This document shows, in pieces, positions 58,824-64,000 of a stretch of DNA of 64,000 bases. The DNA is from Paenibacillus kobensis NBRC 15729 (GTDB lineage: Bacteria; Bacillota; Bacilli; Paenibacillales; Paenibacillaceae), in assembly GCF_004000825.1 (NCBI RefSeq), contig NZ_BILZ01000001.1, positions 310,001-374,000 of the forward strand. The letters are read 5' to 3'. How positions within the stretch are numbered: the stretch's first letter is position 1; every line of letters begins with the position of its first letter. The position numbers and the translations under genes were made by a program. Under the pieces are notes generated by a model. The model saw only the letters and a program-made list of their open reading frames with translations, was not told the origin of the DNA and made no database searches.

Positions 58824-60455
58824 TTACATCCTCCATTCGATAGGGTAATGACGGTTCAATCGAAATGAGGCTTCCTCCAGCGCTGCGGCGGCTTCTAGCT
58901 CCAGTGCAGCAGCACGGCTGAGCAGACCGGCCGCGCGGTCAGCCGGTCCCGGCGATGCCGGATCGGCGCCATACGGAAGCGGGAACAGACTAACGACCGA
59001 ATGCAGTTGCTTGGCAGCTTGATCGAAGAGCCGTGCTGCATGTTGAACAGCAAGCCTAGTCCATTCCGGCAAGCTGCCGCCTAAGCTCGTGCCATCTAAC
59101 GTCTGCTGCAGAAACTTGGCGGCATGTTTGCGGGCTTCCGCCACAACGGCCATATTGTATGCGACGCTTAATCGGCAGGCCGGCTTCTGAGCGTTGAACG
59201 AATCGATCCACATTCGATAAGCGGCTGCACCGCTGACTGCAGCATCCTGATTCGACTCGCCGCCGCGAATATTACTTACCGCGAGTTTTAAGATACTTGC
59301 GATTGGATGAGGACGATGACTGCTTACGAACGGCTGCCGCGGAACAGCGGCAAACCATTCTACCGGCTGCTTGCCCCGTCCTAACTTCGAGTATGGGAGC
59401 AGCTTGCCGCTTGCAGAAGTGTCAGTAATCGACCAACACCGCTTGCTGTCATCGAATCCGGTAATAATGCCGAATTCCGCATTGTTCAACCCCCAAGCGA
59501 TAACCGGCCGCCCCATTGCCAATGCCTGACGGATTTCGTCCATGCATACGATTAGCTCGTCCGGTTGTTGAAGCAACGTATTCGGCCCTCCGAATAACGC
59601 AGCCGCTAGGCCTAGATGGGTCCATCCTGCCGATAAGGATGCCCTCCAATCGTAGCTGTAAGGACCGCTTATCCCAAGATCACGGGCAGCATGGAACCGA
59701 AAAGCATGCCCGGTGGCCGCGAACATGTCCGTCAACGTTAAATGGCGAAATCCATAAGCTGCCGCCGTGATCAACATCATGGAGCAAAGTGTATCGTAAG
59801 CACCGGCATACCGTTCATATCGCGCATTGGCGGCATGCCCAGTTTCCGGCTGGTTATTCCTGCGTTTAGATGACAAATAGAGATCGATCTCCGTCTCGAA
59901 CCGGAAATCGGTCAATTTCGTTCTTGCCCGCGACAAAGCGGTATAGACGGCACCAGGGTTGATGGCGAGTCTTTCGGCCGTCTCCGGGACCGTAAGCCCT
60001 TCCAACACATGGTATCCGATGACGGCCCTTTCGCGCGGGCCGAGTCTGCCCCGCATCGTCTCAACCTCTGCTAACGCTTGTTTACCGAGTGCTTGTAACA
60101 GAGGATCCTCCAGCGTGTCATCGCTACGGCTGCTTTCACTTTCATTGTACATTTGAAAGTCCGCCGGCAGTTCAAGCCGGGTTGACGGCGAGCGCATCGC
60201 CATAAGAGACTGATTGCGGACCAGTGTGCGAAGCCATGGCAAGAACTTGTCCGGATTGTCCAAACTCCCGATTCGCCGAAGCGTCTGAATGAGCGCATCC
60301 TGCACGATATCTTCGGCTTTCGCCGGATTGCGGACAATACGGTTCGCCCAATTCAGCATCTTCATACGGTGCTGACGAATGAGACTGGACAGCGCCTCTT
60401 GGTCCCCTTGCTGCGCTTTTCTCACTAACGATGCTTGCAGATATTCTTCGTTCAC
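58824..60455 (-). CDS. ECF sigma factor fused to a BtrH/C39-peptidase-like domain
   Basis: A 543-aa protein; GTG at 60455 follows AGGAG. Residues 1-190 are a sigma-70 ECF factor: region 2 (NRIVRNPAKAEDIVQDALIQ) and region 4 (LGPRERAVIGYHVLEGLTV; NPGAVYTALSRARTKL). The remaining 350 residues resemble BtrH/C39-like papain-fold domains (GLNNAEFGIITGFDDSK with PVIAWG), but the usual catalytic Cys-His pair is not clear, so it may be a binding rather than proteolytic domain. Helical C-terminus. ECF factors with C-terminal extensions often regulate themselves. It is co-transcribed with the VOC protein 75 bases downstream, and divergent from the chitinase gene. Confidence 0.85.
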   Translation of the reverse strand: MNEEYLQASLVRKAQQGDQEALSSLIRQHRMKMLNWANRIVRNPAKAEDIVQDALIQTLRRIGSLDNPDKFLPWLRTLVRNQSLMAMRSPSTRLELPADFQMYNESESSRSDDTLEDPLLQALGKQALAEVETMRGRLGPRERAVIGYHVLEGLTVPETAERLAINPGAVYTALSRARTKLTDFRFETEIDLYLSSKRRNNQPETGHAANARYERYAGAYDTLCSMMLITAAAYGFRHLTLTDMFAATGHAFRFHAARDLGISGPYSYDWRASLSAGWTHLGLAAALFGGPNTLLQQPDELIVCMDEIRQALAMGRPVIAWGLNNAEFGIITGFDDSKRCWSITDTSASGKLLPYSKLGRGKQPVEWFAAVPRQPFVSSHRPHPIASILKLAVSNIRGGESNQDAAVSGAAAYRMWIDSFNAQKPACRLSVAYNMAVVAEARKHAAKFLQQTLDGTSLGGSLPEWTRLAVQHAARLFDQAAKQLHSVVSLFPLPYGADPASPGPADRAAGLLSRAAALELEAAAALEEASFRLNRHYPIEWRM

Positions 60456-60742
60456 TTTGTTATGGTCTCCTGTCGCATAATCCGACGTGAACTCTCGTTG
60501 AATCTGATTTATTTCCAGTTTAGACCATTAACAGCAACCCAACAACACGAAATATTTCCGTTTCAAGCTATGATTTAATTAAGGCCGCGAATAACCAATA
60601 GCAACAATTTACTGTATTAACATGCTCGAATTGTATCCCTCGATTGTAGGTTTTTCCTCTTGAGGCACTCTCTCCCTTTCCTCAATAATAAATTTGCAAT
60701 CCCATAGCTTTACCATTCCAAAACCTGACAGGAGGAAAGTTT

Positions 60743-62224
60743 ATGAAAGCTGCTCGTCATTCGAGAGTTTTCACCATGGTATTGTCGCTTGTACTGTCCG
60801 TTGCACTGCTCGTCACGTTCATCCCGGCCGCATCCGCAGCCGACCGGGGAGCATGGGCGCCTAACGTATCGTATGCCGTGAACGACACGGTTACGTACAA
60901 CGGCGCAACGTACAAATGTATTCAAAGCCACACGTCTCTAGTCGGCTGGGAACCATCCAACGTGCCTGCACTATGGGGCCTTACACAAGGCGGCGGTACC
61001 GGCGGTGGTGGCGGCGGCGACGTAACCGCTCCTTCTGTACCGACGAACGTTCGTGTGACGGCAACGACCTCAACAAGCGTCACCCTGGCTTGGAATGCAT
61101 CATCGGATAACGTTGCCGTTGCCGGCTACGATGTATTCCGCGGAAGCACGCTTGCAGGCAGCACGAACGGCAGCACGCTCATGTTCACGAATTATGGATT
61201 AGCAGCTAGCACTTCTTATACGTTCACGGTGAAAGCGAAAGATGCGGCTGGCAACATTTCGGCTGCCAGCGGTGCGGTAAGTACGACAACCGGACCTACA
61301 GACCCAGGCGGCGGTGGCGGCTCCAAGCTTCCGAAACATACGCTGACGGGCTACTGGCAAAACTTCGTCAACGGTTCGTCCAATGTACGGCTTAGCGCTG
61401 TACCTAACGAATATGACATTATCGTCGTCTCTTTCGCCGATATGGATTCGAGCAAACCTGGCGGTGTGACGTTCAATGTCGATTCCGGACTGTCTTCCGC
61501 GCTTGGCGGTTATACGAATGCTAACTTGATCAGTGACATTCAAGCCAAACATACACAAGGCAAGAAAGTGATTTTGTCCATCGGCGGGGAAAAAGGCAAC
61601 ATCGACCTGAGCACAGCGTCGCCGAATGTGAGCAACTTCGTGAACAGTATGTACGGCCTCATCACGCAATTCGGCTTTGACGGCATCGATATCGATCTTG
61701 AGCACGGCCTCAATGTTGCGAATATGACATCTGCCGTACGTCAGCTGCAGCAGAAGGTCGGCTCGAACTTCGTCCTGACGATGGCGCCGCAGACGATCGA
61801 TATGCAATATGCGACCTCTTCCTACTTGCAGCTATATAACAATTTGAAAGATATTACGTCCGTTATCAACGTCCAATATTACAACTCCGGCTGTATGCTC
61901 GGCCGTGACGGCAAATGTTATTCGCAAGGAACGGTTGATTTCTTGACCGCCCTGTCGGATTTGACGCTTCAATGGGTCGCCCCATCCCAATTAGGTATCG
62001 GCGTCCCAGCAACATCGTCAGCTGCGGGTGGCGGCTACGTCACTCCGCAAGTGGTGAATCAAGCACTCGGTTGTCTGGCAACGGGCACCGGATGCGGCAG
62101 CTATAAACCGGTTGCGAAGTACCCGGACATTCGCGGCGCGATGACGTGGTCGATCAACTGGGATGCAACAACGGGCTACAAGTTTGCGACGACCGTGAAG
62201 CCATATTTGAACAGCATGCCATAA
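60743..62224 (+). CDS. Secreted family-18 chitinase with CBM5/12 and FnIII modules
   Basis: A 493-aa protein; ATG at 60743 follows ACAGGAGGAAAG. Signal peptide 1-32 (ending PAASA), chitin-binding CBM5/12 (about 33-78, with YAVNDTVTYNGATYKCIQ), a Gly-rich linker, one FnIII (about 92-182), then the GH18 catalytic domain (about 198-493). The GH18 motif DGIDIDLE spans 313-320, with E320 the proton donor. The catalytic domain is short (about 295 aa), like bacterial ChiD-type endochitinases. It cuts beta-1,4-GlcNAc chains outside the cell and complements the LPMO encoded 28 kb away. It is monocistronic with its own hairpin. Confidence 0.96.
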   Translation: MKAARHSRVFTMVLSLVLSVALLVTFIPAASAADRGAWAPNVSYAVNDTVTYNGATYKCIQSHTSLVGWEPSNVPALWGLTQGGGTGGGGGGDVTAPSVPTNVRVTATTSTSVTLAWNASSDNVAVAGYDVFRGSTLAGSTNGSTLMFTNYGLAASTSYTFTVKAKDAAGNISAASGAVSTTTGPTDPGGGGGSKLPKHTLTGYWQNFVNGSSNVRLSAVPNEYDIIVVSFADMDSSKPGGVTFNVDSGLSSALGGYTNANLISDIQAKHTQGKKVILSIGGEKGNIDLSTASPNVSNFVNSMYGLITQFGFDGIDIDLEHGLNVANMTSAVRQLQQKVGSNFVLTMAPQTIDMQYATSSYLQLYNNLKDITSVINVQYYNSGCMLGRDGKCYSQGTVDFLTALSDLTLQWVAPSQLGIGVPATSSAAGGGYVTPQVVNQALGCLATGTGCGSYKPVAKYPDIRGAMTWSINWDATTGYKFATTVKPYLNSMP

Positions 62225-62230
62225 AGAATA

Positions 62231-62272
62231 AAGGCCATTCCGTATGCTTCGAGGAAGCGTCGGAATGGCCTT
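62231..62272 (+). terminator. Hairpin after the chitinase gene
   Basis: A perfect 12-base stem AAGGCCATTCCG / CGGAATGGCCTT (62231-62242 with 62261-62272) lies between the chitinase stop and the convergent GNAT stop. The T-run is short, but the stem is strong and can serve both strands. Confidence 0.75.
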
Positions 62273-62277
62273 CTAAC

Positions 62278-62844
62278 CTATTCTCTTCGGCGGTAAGCCT
62301 TCTCATGGAATTTCGTAATGCTGCGGAACAATCGTTTGCCGTCATCCGGCAGACGATACGCAGTCTCCTCAAAGTTCAAGTACATGGCAAGGTACGGCTC
62401 GGGAACCCAAATATACGAATGAACATAATCCGTCAGGCTAAACCCATTCGACAGCCAGTATCGAATTCTTCGCCGGTTCTCATCCGTCGGTTCAGCTTCA
62501 ACCTCCACGATCATGCCTATGCAACCCGCCGTATCGCGCGCCCACTCCTTGATTTGGTCCAGCAGCCGGCTGCCGATTCCTTCGCCGCGAGCATCCTCAC
62601 CTACCGCGATATAATCGACAATCAAGGCGTTCAGACTGGAATCGATCCCGGTCAATGCCATCGCAATCATTCTTCCGTCCCGCGACATCATATGCAGTTG
62701 GCACATCTTTTTGGCGAACATGCCGCGAATGATGTCCCGGCTTTTGGCGCCTTCAGGCGGAAAGGCTTCCTTATAGATTCGCTCGGCTTCGGTCCACTCC
62801 TCTTCATTCCAACGGTCCGTTATCCGGTAGTCCAGTTCGTCCAA
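62278..62844 (-). CDS. GNAT-family N-acetyltransferase
   Basis: A 188-aa protein from TTG 62844 with a weak site (GAAAGAAGTG). GNAT core: [20 protein letters not shown] (motif A, about 72-92, with the RGEGIGS loop) followed by a strand [10 protein letters not shown] and [11 protein letters not shown]. The 40-residue C-terminal tail ([10 protein letters not shown] onward) is long for the family. The substrate is unknown. It may be co-transcribed with the ABC-F gene, whose stop lies 59 bases upstream on the same strand. Confidence 0.85.
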   Translation of the reverse strand: MDELDYRITDRWNEEEWTEAERIYKEAFPPEGAKSRDIIRGMFAKKMCQLHMMSRDGRMIAMALTGIDSSLNALIVDYIAVGEDARGEGIGSRLLDQIKEWARDTAGCIGMIVEVEAEPTDENRRRIRYWLSNGFSLTDYVHSYIWVPEPYLAMYLNFEETAYRLPDDGKRLFRSITKFHEKAYRRRE

Positions 62845-62903
62845 TGCTGGTCACTTCTTTCGTGTCATATCCTGTTCGCCCGCAAGCAGATAATGGGTCG
62901 GCT

Positions 62904-64000
62904 CTACAGTTCAATGACCTTCGTCGCTATATTATCGCAGAACACCCGGTCATGCTCAACGAACAATATCGTCGGCGAATATCCGAGCAGGAGATCCTCG
63001 ATCTGCATCCGGGAAATGACGTCGATGAAATTAAGCGGTTCGTCCCAAATATGCAAATGCACCTTCTCGCACAGGCTGGCTGCTATGAGCACCTTCTTCT
63101 TCTGGCCGCCGCTGAATGCAGAGATGTCTTTCTCGAACTGCACTCTGGAGAAATCGAGCTTTCTCAGAATGGCTTTGAATAGACTTTCGTCTATGCCCCG
63201 GTCGATTGCATATTGCGTTAAATTGCCTTGAAGATGAGACGTGTCCTGCGAGACATACGATATTTTGAGCTGGCTGCCTCTGCGCAGCGTCCCTGTGTAA
63301 TCCATCTCTTCCCCGCATATCAGCTTGATCAGACTGGATTTGCCGGAGCCGTTCTTGCCTGAGAGCGCGATCCGGTCGCCTTGATTGATCGTCAAGCTAA
63401 TATCCGTGCAGACGCTCTTATCGCCGTAAAGGATCGAGACACGTTCAAGCTCAACCAATTGCTGTTTATGATACGGCAGCTGCGCGATTTTGAGGCTGTC
63501 GGCGTTCTCGATATTACGAAGCAGCTTCGACTTCTCGTCGATCGCATCCAGCTGGCGCTGTTCGATCGATTTGGAGCGCTTCATCATCTTGGCTGCCTTA
63601 TGGCCGACATAGCCTTTATCGATTTTGGAGCCGGCATTTCTTGAACCGTTCTTCGTCTTCTCGACCGCATCGGACCAATCGCTCGTCCTCTTCGCTGCAT
63701 CCGCCAACCGTTTGATATCTTTGCGCAGCTTGTCGTTCTCAGCCAACTCGTAGTTATCCTGTCTCTGCTTGTTCTCCCACCACTCAGTGAAATTGCCTTG
63801 TTGAATATCGATATTCGTCTTGTTGATCGACAGAATGTGATCGACGCAGTTGTCCAAGAATGCCCGGTCATGCGAGATCAGAATGAAGCCGTGCTTCGAA
63901 CGTAAATATTGGCTGACCAACTTCCTCGCGTGCATGTCTAGATGGTTAGTCGGTTCATCGATCAGCAGGAAGCTGTTCTCTTTCAAGAACAACGCGGCCA
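62904..64000 (-). CDS. ABC-F ATPase of the ribosome-protection (Lsa/Vga/Msr-like) type, C-terminal part
   Basis: The frame is open to the window end; about 365 codons are visible and the first ABC domain is mostly missing. Visible: the Walker B of domain 1 (LLIDEPTNHLDMHARKLV), switch His (LISHDRAFLDNCVDHI), a charged linker helix pair (about 70-160 of the visible part), and a full second ABC domain with Walker A SGKNGSGKSSL, signature FSGGQKKKVLIAASL and Walker B HLHIWDEPLNFID. The second Walker B lacks the usual TNHLD and reads PLNFID, as in Lsa/Vga/Msr-like antibiotic-resistance ABC-F proteins. These dislodge antibiotics from the ribosome exit region rather than exporting them. The drug class cannot be told. 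Confidence 0.88.
   Translation of the reverse strand, partial: AALFLKENSFLLIDEPTNHLDMHARKLVSQYLRSKHGFILISHDRAFLDNCVDHILSINKTNIDIQQGNFTEWWENKQRQDNYELAENDKLRKDIKRLADAAKRTSDWSDAVEKTKNGSRNAGSKIDKGYVGHKAAKMMKRSKSIEQRQLDAIDEKSKLLRNIENADSLKIAQLPYHKQQLVELERVSILYGDKSVCTDISLTINQGDRIALSGKNGSGKSSLIKLICGEEMDYTGTLRRGSQLKISYVSQDTSHLQGNLTQYAIDRGIDESLFKAILRKLDFSRVQFEKDISAFSGGQKKKVLIAASLCEKVHLHIWDEPLNFIDVISRMQIEDLLLGYSPTILFVEHDRVFCDNIATKVIEL

Noticed and set aside
62146-63231. 361-codon plus-strand frame across the chitinase end, GNAT and ABC-F genes
   Set aside because: Antisense to two well-supported genes and overlaps the chitinase stop; no start signal.
1-64000. CRISPR array, tRNA, rRNA, intact insertion sequence
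   Set aside because: Looked for regular spaced repeats, cloverleaf-like and rRNA-like stretches and transposase motifs; none was recognised.

Overview
The window looks like chromosome of a soil-living, endospore-forming Firmicute of the Paenibacillus/Cohnella type. The evidence is a tricistronic gerA-type germinant receptor, strong AGGAGG ribosome sites with frequent GTG/TTG starts, a Zur box of the Bacillus kind, malate:quinone oxidoreductase, a chitin-degrading set (AA10 LPMO with CBM and FnIII modules, GH18 chitinase) and a CE7 deacetylase. I see no rRNA, tRNA, CRISPR array, phage module or intact transposon. Assignments come from reading motifs only; no database search was run.

Layout. 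1-3.7 kb: 3' end of a truncated gene, then small minus-strand genes (hypothetical, DinB-like, HEAT-like, Nudix). 3.9-25.7 kb: a plus-strand operon-like run of eight large, tightly spaced or overlapping genes: four tandem paralogues (653-747 aa) built from one conserved N-terminal domain plus 4-5 Ig-like modules, an 818-aa protein with a coiled coil and a His/Asn-rich nuclease-like motif, a 1626-aa protein with a DUF6603-type region, and two unrecognised partners (767 and 1243 aa) joined by ATGA overlaps. A phytoene-desaturase/PYROXD2-like flavoprotein follows. None of the nine has a signal peptide, and no secretion apparatus lies next to them. This is the best candidate here for an undescribed system. 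27.5-30.6 kb: small genes (GNAT, DUF2935, CD3324-like) and a 16-codon ORF with a very strong ribosome site that ends inside a hairpin. 30.7-38.5 kb, minus strand: a modular chitin-active LPMO, then a two-gene operon of a 1089-aa protein (hydrophobic central helices, NHL-like C-terminus) and a pentapeptide-repeat protein. These are again large, signal-less and unusual, and may be functionally related to the first cluster.

38.7-50.9 kb, minus strand: DUF952/GNAT/P-loop operon, gerA-B-C receptor, mqo, CE7 esterase, metallophosphoesterase, a UppP homologue with Leu in place of the conserved Arg, a possible HhH-GPD-like protein, and a CobW/COG0523 zinc GTPase under a perfect Zur palindrome. 51-54.4 kb: ABC transporter plus two-component operon of the peptide-antibiotic sensing/resistance type. 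54.6-60.5 kb: MBL hydrolase, aroC-pyrE pair, VOC protein and an ECF sigma factor fused to a BtrH/C39-like domain. 60.7-64 kb: GH18 chitinase, GNAT, and the C-terminal part of an ABC-F ribosome-protection-type ATPase cut by the window end.

How the genes fit together. The LPMO, chitinase and CE7 enzyme form a scattered polysaccharide-degradation set. The ger operon senses germinants. The CobW gene is a zinc-starvation response. The ABC/two-component operon and the ABC-F protein point to antibiotic defence. The 22-kb run has no function I can assign.
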